Source: Tannockella sp964369175
GTDB taxonomy: Bacteria > Bacillota_I > Bacilli_A > Erysipelotrichales > Coprobacillaceae
NCBI GenBank assembly: GCA_964369175.1
Contig: CAYJEM010000051.1
Span: 1 to 14,982, forward strand
Direction: 5' to 3'
Length of the DNA: 14,982 nucleotides
Part shown: piece by piece, positions 1 to 6,786 of the stretch
How the letters are laid out: the number at the start of each line of letters is the position of its first letter
Numbering within the stretch: position 1 is the first letter of the stretch
Position numbers and translations under genes: made by a program
Notes under the pieces: model-generated
Told to the model about the DNA's origin: nothing
What the model saw: the letters and a program-made list of their open reading frames with translations, nothing else
The model's database searches: none

Positions 1-760
1 TGTACCAACAGATTTATCAATGTATACAACGGAATCAACAAATGCACTGAACATAGCAATTAGTGCGGTAATAGCAGGGAAAACAGTTGATGAGCAAAGT
101 ATTGTCGATGGATACGCAACAGCAATTGAAACTGCGTTATCTAATTTACAATATAAAGATGCCGACTATACTAAAATTAATGAATTACTTGGAACTATTG
201 AAAATACTGATCTAGATCGTTACATGAATGTAGACCAATTAAAAATTGCTATTAGTGAAATTGACTTTGGAAAAAATATTACAGAACAAACGATAGTAGA
301 TGCAAAGTTAGCTCAATTAAATGACTTGTTTAATCAAATTACAATGAAACCAGTTAGTAATGATGTAACAGGAGCTGGTACTACGATAACAAGTAGTGAT
401 GGGTATGTACCATTTACAATAGAGAATGGTACTCCTGATGAATTTGTGAATGTTTATTTAGATGGTAAAGAAATTGCAAAAACATTGTATAGAATAAAGC
501 AGGGAAGTTTGGTGGTAGAGTTAGCACCAGAACTTATTACAACATTAGCACAAGGTGAGCACACATTAGAAATAGCGACGGTTGATACTGTGTATTCAAC
601 AACATTTGTGGTAAATACTGATGCTGGACAAACTACAACACCTCCAGTAACGACTCCAGATTCACCTGCAACTGGTGGTATGGGTGATCCATTATTCTAT
701 ATTGCTTTAGCTACTCTAGCTCTTATAGCAAGTAAGAAAGTGTATTTAAAAACAAAGTAA
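1..760 (+). CDS. Cell-wall-anchored surface protein with FIVAR-like repeats (5' end outside window)
   Basis: The frame is open to the left edge, so this is the C-terminal part (about 252 residues) of a longer protein; the first ATG at 20 is internal. Seen: two helical repeat units, the end of one and a full second one, with the pattern ADYTKIN...LDRYMNVDQL...GKNITEQTIVDA, which resembles the FIVAR repeats of Gram-positive surface proteins. A beta-rich, Ig-like stretch follows (nt about 380-620), then a Thr/Pro-rich linker. The tail is a sorting signal: SPATG, a hydrophobic segment (PLFYIALATLALIA) and a basic end (KK...KTK). SPATG replaces the usual LPXTG, a variant known in some Bacillota. 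The protein is therefore probably attached to peptidoglycan by a sortase and faces outward. Its ligand cannot be told from this fragment. No functional link to the urease genes downstream is visible. Confidence 0.85.
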   Translation, partial: VPTDLSMYTTESTNALNIAISAVIAGKTVDEQSIVDGYATAIETALSNLQYKDADYTKINELLGTIENTDLDRYMNVDQLKIAISEIDFGKNITEQTIVDAKLAQLNDLFNQITMKPVSNDVTGAGTTITSSDGYVPFTIENGTPDEFVNVYLDGKEIAKTLYRIKQGSLVVELAPELITTLAQGEHTLEIATVDTVYSTTFVVNTDAGQTTTPPVTTPDSPATGGMGDPLFYIALATLALIASKKVYLKTK

Positions 761-807
761 TACTTGTAATATACCTATTAAAAGTGATGTATATTTATGA
801 AGACATA

Positions 808-836
808 TTGACATAGCTATTACTATGTGGTATTCT
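808..836 (+). promoter_or_regulatory. Predicted sigma-A promoter (P1) upstream of a terminator
   Basis: A perfect -35 TTGACA (808-813) is separated by exactly 17 nt from TATTCT (831-836, 4 of 6 matches to TATAAT). A dyad ACATAG-N6-CTATGT (811-828) lies inside the spacer and could be an operator. Transcription would start near 843 and meet the terminator at 861-904 after about 60 nt, so the promoter would make only a very short RNA unless read-through occurs. Confidence 0.5.
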
Positions 837-860
837 TACAAAAGAATAAATTCTAGGACA

Positions 861-904
861 AGGGGGTCGGTAAATAGTTGTTACTATTTGCTGCCCTCTT
901 TTTT
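861..904 (+). terminator. Rho-independent terminator upstream of urease operon
   Basis: The left arm (861-877) pairs with the right arm (884-899) around the loop TTGTTA. There is one bulged T at 867 and a few G-T wobbles, and the outer stem is GC-rich. A run of six T follows (899-904). It works only in the + direction. It may end transcription of the surface-protein gene 100 nt upstream, or transcription from the TTGACA promoter at 808, and it insulates the urease promoter. Confidence 0.85.
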
Positions 905-922
905 ACATATAATTTACTATTT

Positions 923-944
923 AACATGATAGAGGTAGCATGTT
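923..944 (+). promoter_or_regulatory. Dyad in the -35 region of the urease promoter
   Basis: A perfect inverted repeat AACATG-N10-CATGTT ends 4 nt before the -10 box. It covers the place where a -35 hexamer should be, and no good -35 is seen at normal spacing (TTAACA at 921 would need a 22-nt spacer). A regulator site, for example for nickel, nitrogen or pH control, is an inference. It does not match the GTATGA-N16-TCATAC site known for NikR. Confidence 0.4.
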
Positions 945-945
945 T

Positions 946-954
946 TGGTATAAT
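946..954 (+). promoter_or_regulatory. Extended -10 promoter for the urease operon (P2)
   Basis: TGG-TATAAT is a perfect extended -10 (TGn plus TATAAT at 949-954). Transcription should start near 961, giving a leader of about 60 nt before ureA. The leader holds a small dyad, ACAATC-acta-GATTGT (977-992), and a strong ribosome site AAAGGAGG (1006-1013). This is the last promoter-like sequence before ureA and lies after the terminator. Confidence 0.6.
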
Positions 955-1020
955 ATGTAAAGAAAATTTGTTCAAAACAATCACTAGATTGTCTATGCAT
1001 TATCTAAAGGAGGAAAGTAT

Positions 1021-1323
1021 ATGCATTTAACACCTAGAGAAATAGAAAGGTTGATGGTTCATCAAGCAGGAGAACTAGCAAAGAAAAGAAAAGCGCGCGG
1101 TTTGAAACTTAATTATGTTGAAGCAGTAGCATACATTTCATCTGAATTGTATGAGCTTGTACGTGATGGTAAAAGTGTTACTGAATTAATGCAACTTGGG
1201 GCAACACTACTTGCAAGAGAAGAGGTTATGGAAGGTGTACCAGAAATGATTCACGATGTACAGATTGAAGGAACATTTCCAGATGGTACAAAATTAGTTA
1301 CTGTCCATAATCCAATAAGATAG
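1021..1323 (+). CDS. ureA: Urease gamma subunit UreA
   Basis: The smallest structural subunit of nickel urease, which hydrolyses urea to ammonia and carbamate in the cytoplasm as (UreABC)3-type assemblies. The 100-residue length and full-length similarity are typical: MHLTPREIERL at the N-terminus, LNYVEAVAYISSEL, and EVMEGVPEMIHDVQIEGTFPDG through to HNPIR. The start is set by a strong AAAGGAGG site 7 nt upstream. It is the first gene of the operon, 15 nt before ureB. Gamma and beta are separate genes here, unlike the fused subunit of Helicobacter. Confidence 0.97.
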   Translation: MHLTPREIERLMVHQAGELAKKRKARGLKLNYVEAVAYISSELYELVRDGKSVTELMQLGATLLAREEVMEGVPEMIHDVQIEGTFPDGTKLVTVHNPIR

Positions 1324-1338
1324 GCGAGGAGAAGATAT

Positions 1339-1698
1339 ATGATACCAGGAGAAATTTTTGTAAACAATAATGAAATTGAAATCAATGAAGGACGTAATAC
1401 ACGAAACATTAAGGTCATCAATAAAGGAGATAGACCGGTGCAAGTTGGATCACATTTTCATTTTTTTGAAGTAAATAAATGTTTAACATTTAATCGTAAA
1501 GAGTCATATGGCTATCGTTTAAATATTGCATCAGGAACGTCAGTACGCTTTGAACCGGGGGAGACAAAGGATGTAGAAATCGTTGAACTTGGTGGTAATA
1601 AGCGAGTATTTGGTTTGAATAATTTAACATCAGGACAGGTAAATGAAACAACAATTAATGAAGCAATGTCAAAGGCTACATTAAAAGGCTTTGAGTAA
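1339..1698 (+). CDS. ureB: Urease beta subunit UreB
   Basis: Second structural subunit of urease, which packs against the alpha subunit and its mobile flap. It is 119 residues long, slightly longer than the common 100-110. It starts with the family's MIPGEI, and the GSHFHFFEVN motif is at 37-46. The conserved GTSVRFEPGE...VELGGNKRVFGLN block is at 66-94. A ribosome site of the GAGGAGA type lies just upstream. It is 15 nt after ureA and 23 nt before ureC, so the three structural genes should be co-translated in similar amounts. Confidence 0.97.
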   Translation: MIPGEIFVNNNEIEINEGRNTRNIKVINKGDRPVQVGSHFHFFEVNKCLTFNRKESYGYRLNIASGTSVRFEPGETKDVEIVELGGNKRVFGLNNLTSGQVNETTINEAMSKATLKGFE

Positions 1699-1721
1699 TA
1701 TATTTCAAATAAGGAGAGTAG

Positions 1722-3443
1722 ATGATGGCAAAAGTAAATGGAGCTAGTTATGCATCGATGTTTGGACCTACTGTCAAAGACAAGGTGCGTTTAGGAGATA
1801 CAGAATTAATAATTGAAGTAGAAAAAGATTTTACAAAATATGGCGATGAAATAAAATTCGGTGGCGGAAAAACACTTCGTGATGGTATGGGATGTAATTC
1901 AACTGCAATGTCAAGTGAAGGGGTACTTGATATGGTTATTACGAATGCTCTAATCATTGATCATTGGGGAATTGTAAAAGCTGATATTGGTATAAAAGAT
2001 GGGAGAATTGTTGGGGTTGGTAAAGCTGGAAATCCTGACATTCAAGATGGTGTAGATGCTAGTATGATTGTAGGTGCATCAACAGAGGCAATTGCTGGTG
2101 AAGGTATGATAGTTACTGCAGGTGGAATTGATACACATATCCACTATATCTGTCCACAACAAATTGAAACAGCACTATATAGTGGTGTTACAACGATGAT
2201 TGGTGGGGGTACTGGTCCAACAGCTGGTACAAATGCAACAACTTGTACTCCAGGTCCTTTTAATATTGCAAGAATGTTAGAAGCAGCTGAAGAATATCCA
2301 ATGAACTTAGGTTTCTATGGTAAAGGAAACTGTTCATCGTATGCACCAATTGAAGAACAAGTAAAAGCAGGAGCGTTAGGTTTAAAATTACATGAAGACT
2401 GGGGTTCAACGCCAAGTGCAATTGATATGTGTTTAAACGTTGCTGATGACTACGATGTTCAAGTTGCAATACACACAGATACTTTAAATGAGGCAGGGTG
2501 TGTTGAAGATACATTAGATGCAATTGCTGGAAGAACAATTCATACGTTCCATACAGAAGGTGCAGGTGGAGGACATGCGCCAGATATAATTACTGTTGCA
2601 GGTATGCCAAATGTACTACCAGCATCAACAAATCCAACAATGCCGTATACGAAAAATACATTAGATGAGCATTTAGATATGTTAATGGTTTGTCACCATT
2701 TAGATAATAAAATTCCTGAAGATGTCGCATTTGCAGATAGTCGTATTCGTCCTGAAACAATTGCAGCAGAAGATGTTATGCATGATATCGGTGTATTTTC
2801 AATCATGTCATCAGATTCTCAAGCAATGGGACGTGTCGGTGAAGTAATTACAAGAACGTGGCAAACTGCACATAGTATGAAGGTACAAAGAGGTGCAATT
2901 GAACAAGATAAAGGAAATGACAATGATAATTTCCGTGTAAAAAGATACATTGCAAAGTATACAATAAATCCAGCAATTGCATCAGGATTCGATAAACATG
3001 TCGGATCTATTGAAGTTGGAAAGCTTGCTGATATTGTAATTTGGAAACCAGCATTCTTTGGTGTTAAACCAGAGATGATATTAAAAGGTGGAGTAGTTAC
3101 AGCTGCAAGAATGGGTGATGCAAACGCATCAATACCAACACCACAACCAGTTATATACCGTAATATGTTTGGAGCAGATGGAAAAGCAAAATACAAAACA
3201 TCTATTACTTTTGTATCAAAAGCTTCAATCGAAGAAGGTATTGTTGAAAAACTAGGTTTACAAAAACAAATTTTACCAGTAGAAAATTGTCGAAATATAG
3301 GTAAAAAAGATTTAATTCATAATGATGCTACACCTACTATTACAGTAGATCCAGAAACATATCAAGTTACTGTTGATGGTGAAGTTATCAAAAGTGAAGC
3401 AATGGATAAACTTCCACTTGCACAATTATATTATTTATTCTAA
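1722..3443 (+). CDS. ureC: Urease alpha (catalytic) subunit UreC
   Basis: Catalytic subunit of urease, an amidohydrolase-fold enzyme with a two-nickel centre bridged by a carbamylated lysine. All active-site residues are visible: nickel ligands His139 and His141 (HIH), Lys222 in GLKLHEDWG (the carbamylated residue), His251 in AIHTD, His277 in TFHTEG, and Asp365 in SSDSQ; flap residues are Cys324 and His325 (MVCHH). They are offset by +5 from the Klebsiella numbering. The length (573) is close to the usual 567-570, so the gene looks intact and active. GGAG precedes the start; two ATG codons are adjacent and either may be used. An intercistronic hairpin follows the stop. Confidence 0.98.
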   Translation: MMAKVNGASYASMFGPTVKDKVRLGDTELIIEVEKDFTKYGDEIKFGGGKTLRDGMGCNSTAMSSEGVLDMVITNALIIDHWGIVKADIGIKDGRIVGVGKAGNPDIQDGVDASMIVGASTEAIAGEGMIVTAGGIDTHIHYICPQQIETALYSGVTTMIGGGTGPTAGTNATTCTPGPFNIARMLEAAEEYPMNLGFYGKGNCSSYAPIEEQVKAGALGLKLHEDWGSTPSAIDMCLNVADDYDVQVAIHTDTLNEAGCVEDTLDAIAGRTIHTFHTEGAGGGHAPDIITVAGMPNVLPASTNPTMPYTKNTLDEHLDMLMVCHHLDNKIPEDVAFADSRIRPETIAAEDVMHDIGVFSIMSSDSQAMGRVGEVITRTWQTAHSMKVQRGAIEQDKGNDNDNFRVKRYIAKYTINPAIASGFDKHVGSIEVGKLADIVIWKPAFFGVKPEMILKGGVVTAARMGDANASIPTPQPVIYRNMFGADGKAKYKTSITFVSKASIEEGIVEKLGLQKQILPVENCRNIGKKDLIHNDATPTITVDPETYQVTVDGEVIKSEAMDKLPLAQLYYLF

Positions 3444-3446
3444 GAA

Positions 3447-3472
3447 ATAGAGGAGAATTTATTCTCCTCTAT
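3447..3472 (+). repeat. Perfect intercistronic hairpin between ureC and ureI
   Basis: ATAGAGGAGAAT (3447-3458) and ATTCTCCTCTAT (3461-3472) are exact reverse complements with only TT between them. In RNA this would be a long stem with a tight loop, starting 4 nt after the ureC stop. The following bases are CAAAATAT, with no U-tract, so it is not a canonical terminator in either direction. It is more likely to protect the 3' end of the ureABC message, guide processing, or cause partial attenuation before ureI. Confidence 0.75.
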
Positions 3473-3498
3473 CAAAATATACTAAAGGGGGATATCAA

Positions 3499-4041
3499 AT
3501 GCTAGGAGTTGTTTTAATTTATGTCGGAGCCGTTTTGATAAACAACGGATATTGTCAATTGGCAAAAGTAGAAGGAAAATCTGCAGCAATAATGAAAATA
3601 TTTGCAGGATTATTAGGGGTTATAGTGCAAACAATTACCTTAGTGATGGGAAATATCATGCCACTTGCTCAAGATTCAACTAATATTATTTCAGTTGATA
3701 CATTTCAATGGTATGCAGCAGCAACAGGGTTATTATTTGCATTTACGTATTTGTGGCAAGCTGCTATTGATTTATGGAAATTAGATTCTAGACCATATGG
3801 TATTTACTGTGGATTTGTTGCAATTAATGCAATATTTTGTTCATACTTAGCTTTTATTGGTTTTGATGGAGATTTCCGTTTTACACTTATTTGGCTAGCA
3901 TGGGCAGTGTTATGGTTAACAGCACCAATTGAAATTAATTTAAATAAACCATTAGGAAAATTCACACCAATTCTTGCGATATTATGCGGGATATTTACAG
4001 CTTGGTTACCAGGAGCATTAATGCTTGTAGGACTTTGGTAA
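3499..4041 (+). CDS. ureI: UreI/AmiS-family urea channel
   Basis: An integral membrane protein of 180 residues and about six membrane segments. Family marks include MLGVVLIYVGAVLINNG at the start, ATGLLFAFTYLWQA (about 75-88), RPYGIYCGFVAIN (about 98-110), IWLAWAVLWLTAPIE and PLGKFTPILAI near the C-terminus. These correspond closely to Helicobacter pylori UreI (195 residues), which forms a urea channel feeding cytoplasmic urease. The loop before the fifth segment (GFDGDFRFT) is short, and the whole protein lacks histidine. The periplasmic histidines that acid-gate the Helicobacter channel are thus absent, so an ungated channel is likely. A GGGGG ribosome site lies at about 3486-3490. An amide (AmiS) substrate is the alternative, but urease context argues for urea. 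Confidence 0.92.
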   Translation: MLGVVLIYVGAVLINNGYCQLAKVEGKSAAIMKIFAGLLGVIVQTITLVMGNIMPLAQDSTNIISVDTFQWYAAATGLLFAFTYLWQAAIDLWKLDSRPYGIYCGFVAINAIFCSYLAFIGFDGDFRFTLIWLAWAVLWLTAPIEINLNKPLGKFTPILAILCGIFTAWLPGALMLVGLW

Positions 4042-4055
4042 AATAGGAGGAAGTT

Positions 4056-4652
4056 ATGTTAGTAGAAAAAATAGAAGGGAAACTTTGTGACTATAAAGGA
4101 TACGAAGTGGAATATGTTGGTATTGAGTGGCATGAATGTCATAAGCGAATTTTAAAAAAAGAATTGGCTGATGGTAGTTTTTTAGGAATTCGATTATCGA
4201 GTGAAGATGCCCAAGTTGGGATTTATCAAGATGATGTGTTTTGTGTTGAAGGCAATAAAGTTTATGTTGCAGATATATTAAAAACAGAAGCATTGGTAAT
4301 TGATACACAAGGGTATCAAATGATGCCTAAAGTTTGCTATGAAATTGGGAATCGTCATGCACCGTTTTTTAAAGGTGAGGGTGAGTTTGAGTTCTATACA
4401 CCTTATGAAATGCCAATCAAAGTAATGTTAGAAAAACTAGGTGTAAAAGTATTTGTTGACACAGTTCAACTATCTAAGGATCGTGCAATATCTTCTGCTG
4501 TGAGTTCACATAATCATAGTCATGATGATGGTGGTTATGATGGCAATAATGGGAAAGCCGATGAAAAATTTTATGATGATACCTACCATCACCATGGGGA
4601 TGGGGTATATCATAGTCATAGCCATGATGATCATCATGATGATGAGGTATAA
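4056..4652 (+). CDS. ureE: Urease nickel metallochaperone UreE with His-rich tail
   Basis: A cytoplasmic nickel chaperone that delivers Ni to the UreG/UreF/UreD complex. It has 198 residues: an N-terminal UreE domain, then the metal-binding domain with the conserved GNRHAPF (98-104, His101 equivalent to the interface Ni ligand of other UreE proteins). A low-complexity tail from about residue 152 has 11 His among many Asp, in HSH, HHH and HDDHH clusters. Such tails bind several extra nickel ions and are present in Klebsiella UreE but missing in many others. AGGAGG lies 7 nt before the start. It sits 14 nt after ureI and 2 nt before ureF. Confidence 0.95.
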   Translation: MLVEKIEGKLCDYKGYEVEYVGIEWHECHKRILKKELADGSFLGIRLSSEDAQVGIYQDDVFCVEGNKVYVADILKTEALVIDTQGYQMMPKVCYEIGNRHAPFFKGEGEFEFYTPYEMPIKVMLEKLGVKVFVDTVQLSKDRAISSAVSSHNHSHDDGGYDGNNGKADEKFYDDTYHHHGDGVYHSHSHDDHHDDEV

Positions 4653-4654
4653 GC

Positions 4655-5353
4655 ATGTCACAAAATTTATATATTTTAATGCAAATTAATGACTCTGTTT
4701 TTCCAATCGGAGGTTATACGCAGTCATACGGTTTAGAAACATATATCCTAAATGATAGTGTAAAAAGCAAGGAAGATGTATTTACATATATATCTACAAA
4801 CTTAAAAACTGCATTTTTATATTCAGAATTGCTTGTAATGTCACTTGCGTATGATTATGCAAGTAGTGGGCAATTTAATAAAATTATTGAATTAGATCAT
4901 ATTATGAAAGTTTCTAAAACACCTCGAGAAATACGTGTTGCTTCTCATAAGTTAGGGGCAAGATTTGTAAAAACTGTAAGTGTTATTCATAATGTTAATT
5001 ATTGTAATGAAAGTTTTCTAGATTATGCTAAGGCTGTTGCAAATAAAGAAACATTACCAAATCATGCAGTTGCTCAAGGTGTGTTTTGTGCAAGTTTAGG
5101 TATTGAAAAGAAACAAGCGATGTCATTTTATTGTTATGCTTCGTCGTCTGCAATGGTGACAAACAGCGTTAAAGCAGTACCTTTAAGTCAAACAGTAGGG
5201 CAACAAATCTTATTTGATTTATCGCCGTTACATGATAAAATAATTGAAGAAGCATTAACATTAGATATCAGTTATGTAGGGCTATCAATGCCTGGATTTG
5301 ATATTCGTTGCATGCAACATGAAGTATTATATTCAAGACTATATATGTCGTAA
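4655..5353 (+). CDS. ureF: Urease accessory protein UreF
   Basis: An accessory protein that binds UreD and UreG on apo-urease and controls the UreG GTPase during nickel insertion. It is 232 residues, typical for the family, mostly helical. The family signature DSVFPIGGYTQSYGLE (13-28) is clear, and the C-terminal region SMPGFDIRCMQHEVLYSRLY fits UreF ends, which contact UreD/UreG. It starts only 2 nt after the ureE stop with a weak GAGG ribosome site inside the ureE tail, so translation is probably coupled to ureE. Confidence 0.94.
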   Translation: MSQNLYILMQINDSVFPIGGYTQSYGLETYILNDSVKSKEDVFTYISTNLKTAFLYSELLVMSLAYDYASSGQFNKIIELDHIMKVSKTPREIRVASHKLGARFVKTVSVIHNVNYCNESFLDYAKAVANKETLPNHAVAQGVFCASLGIEKKQAMSFYCYASSSAMVTNSVKAVPLSQTVGQQILFDLSPLHDKIIEEALTLDISYVGLSMPGFDIRCMQHEVLYSRLYMS

Positions 5354-5371
5354 AATGAAGGGAGTAAATAT

Positions 5372-5980
5372 ATGACTTATGTAAAAATCGGAATTGCTGG
5401 ACCAGTAGGTTCAGGGAAAACTGCACTTATTGAGTGCTTAACTAGAACAATGTCTAAAGACTATAGTTTAGCTGTAGTAACTAATGATATTTATACAAAA
5501 GAGGATGCAGAATTTTTAATGAAAAATAGTATTCTACCAATGGACCGTATTCGTGGTGTTGAAACTGGTGGTTGCCCTCATACTGCAATTCGTGAAGATG
5601 CTTCAATGAACTTAGAAGCAGTTGAAGAACTTGCAAATGAACATCCAGATTTACAAATTGTATTTATTGAAAGTGGTGGTGATAACCTTTCTGCAACATT
5701 TAGCCCGGAACTAGCAGATGCAACAATCTTTGTTATTGATGTTGCTGAAGGTGATAAAATACCACGTAAAGGTGGTCCAGGAATTACTCGTTCAGACTTA
5801 TTAATTATTAATAAAATTGATTTAGCACCTTATGTAGGAGCTAGTTTAGAAGTAATGGATCGTGATTCTAAAAAAATGCGTGGAAAAAAACCGTTTATTT
5901 TTTCAAATATTCGTGGTGGTGAAGGTGTTGAAGAAATTATTAACTGGATTAAAAAAGATGTATTGCTTGAAGGTATGTAA
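5372..5980 (+). CDS. ureG: Urease accessory GTPase UreG
   Basis: A SIMIBI-class GTPase that couples GTP hydrolysis to nickel delivery to urease. At 202 residues it is full length. Motifs: P-loop GPVGSGKT (10-17), the metal-binding Cys68-Pro-His70 in GGCPHTAIREDASMN, ESGGDN (100-105), and the guanine-specifying NKID (147-150). The CPH nickel site at the dimer interface is intact. It begins 18 nt after ureF with a GAAGGGAG ribosome site and is followed 3 nt later by ureD. Confidence 0.97.
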   Translation: MTYVKIGIAGPVGSGKTALIECLTRTMSKDYSLAVVTNDIYTKEDAEFLMKNSILPMDRIRGVETGGCPHTAIREDASMNLEAVEELANEHPDLQIVFIESGGDNLSATFSPELADATIFVIDVAEGDKIPRKGGPGITRSDLLIINKIDLAPYVGASLEVMDRDSKKMRGKKPFIFSNIRGGEGVEEIINWIKKDVLLEGM

Positions 5981-5983
5981 ATT

Positions 5984-6772
5984 ATGTCTAATAATTACGG
6001 CCGTACATCTGTAATTAATTTACAGGTTATATTAAAAGATGATAGAACAGTTTTAAAAGATTGCTATTTTACAGCACCGTTTAAAGTAATGAATCCATTT
6101 TTATTAGAAAGTGGTGTCTTGCGTATCATGTTAATGTCTACCTCAGCAGGAATTATGGCTGGAGATCATCAAGAAATGAATATTAATATTGAAGATAATG
6201 CTGCTGTAGAAATTATATCGCAATCATATGAAAAAATTCATAAAATGGATAGTGGAAAAGCAACTAGAATTAGTACAATTCATGTAGGAGGCGGAGCTTA
6301 TTTAAACTATAATCCGCAACCAACTATCCCTTATGCAAATTCTGCATTTGAAAATACAACAAATATTTATTTAAAAGATAACACTTCAAAGTTGATATAT
6401 AATGAAATACTATCATCAGGACGTGTTTTTTATGGGGAATCTTTTGCATATACATTTTTCAAAAATGATATTCAAATATTTCAAAATAACGTACTAGTAT
6501 ACCGTGATAATTCTTTGTATGATCCTAAATTATTTGATATGAGTGGTTATGGGTTATATGAAGGGCACACACATTTTTTGAATCAAGTAATTTGTAATAT
6601 CGCAAGTACAAAAGATACAATCGATGCTATTCGAAACTTACTTGACAGTGAGTATAGTAATCTTGAATATGGAGTAACAGACACTCACTTTGGACATGTT
6701 GTAGTACGTATTCTAGCAAATGAAGGTGACCTTTTAGAAAAAGTAAGCAAACGAATTAGTGAAGTTATTTAA
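5984..6772 (+). CDS. ureD: Urease accessory protein UreD (UreH)
   Basis: The scaffold accessory protein that binds apo-urease directly and, with UreF and UreG, forms the route for nickel to the active site. It is 262 residues, within the family range. Recognised by the order and spacing of family blocks: MSTSAGIMAGD (about 51-61), the central TIPYANSAF, ILSSGRVFYGESF with the typical SGR...GE pattern, and the C-terminal FGHVVVRILA. It starts 3 nt after ureG with only a weak ribosome site, so coupling to ureG is likely. It is the last accessory gene; a binding-protein transporter follows after 14 nt. Confidence 0.92.
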   Translation: MSNNYGRTSVINLQVILKDDRTVLKDCYFTAPFKVMNPFLLESGVLRIMLMSTSAGIMAGDHQEMNINIEDNAAVEIISQSYEKIHKMDSGKATRISTIHVGGGAYLNYNPQPTIPYANSAFENTTNIYLKDNTSKLIYNEILSSGRVFYGESFAYTFFKNDIQIFQNNVLVYRDNSLYDPKLFDMSGYGLYEGHTHFLNQVICNIASTKDTIDAIRNLLDSEYSNLEYGVTDTHFGHVVVRILANEGDLLEKVSKRISEVI

Positions 6773-6786
6773 ATAAGGAGAAAGTA

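Noticed and set aside
788..817. Nine-codon reading frame in the gap before urease
   Set aside because: It has no ribosome site, overlaps the TTGACA promoter element and is too short to support.
808..904. NiCo riboswitch or another known riboswitch before urease
   Set aside because: The predicted RNA is only about 60 nt, I cannot identify conserved junction elements, and no clear anti-terminator partner for the 861-877 arm is seen.
1748..3196. Several open frames on the minus strand within ureC
   Set aside because: They overlap a highly conserved gene, have no ribosome sites or recognisable domains, and follow from codon composition.
3478..3483. TATACT as an internal promoter before ureI
   Set aside because: No acceptable -35 lies 16-18 nt upstream; that position is occupied by the hairpin.
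4474..4656. Antisense reading frame that is also very rich in histidine, opposite the ureE tail
   Set aside because: CAT and ATG are complements and the tail is built from CAT/GAT codons, so the opposite strand also reads as His/Asp. It has no ribosome site and lies wholly inside ureE.
6766..6777. Palindrome TTATTTAAATAA at the ureD stop
   Set aside because: Pure AT palindromes are expected in such AT-rich DNA; there is no T-tract or promoter logic attached to it.
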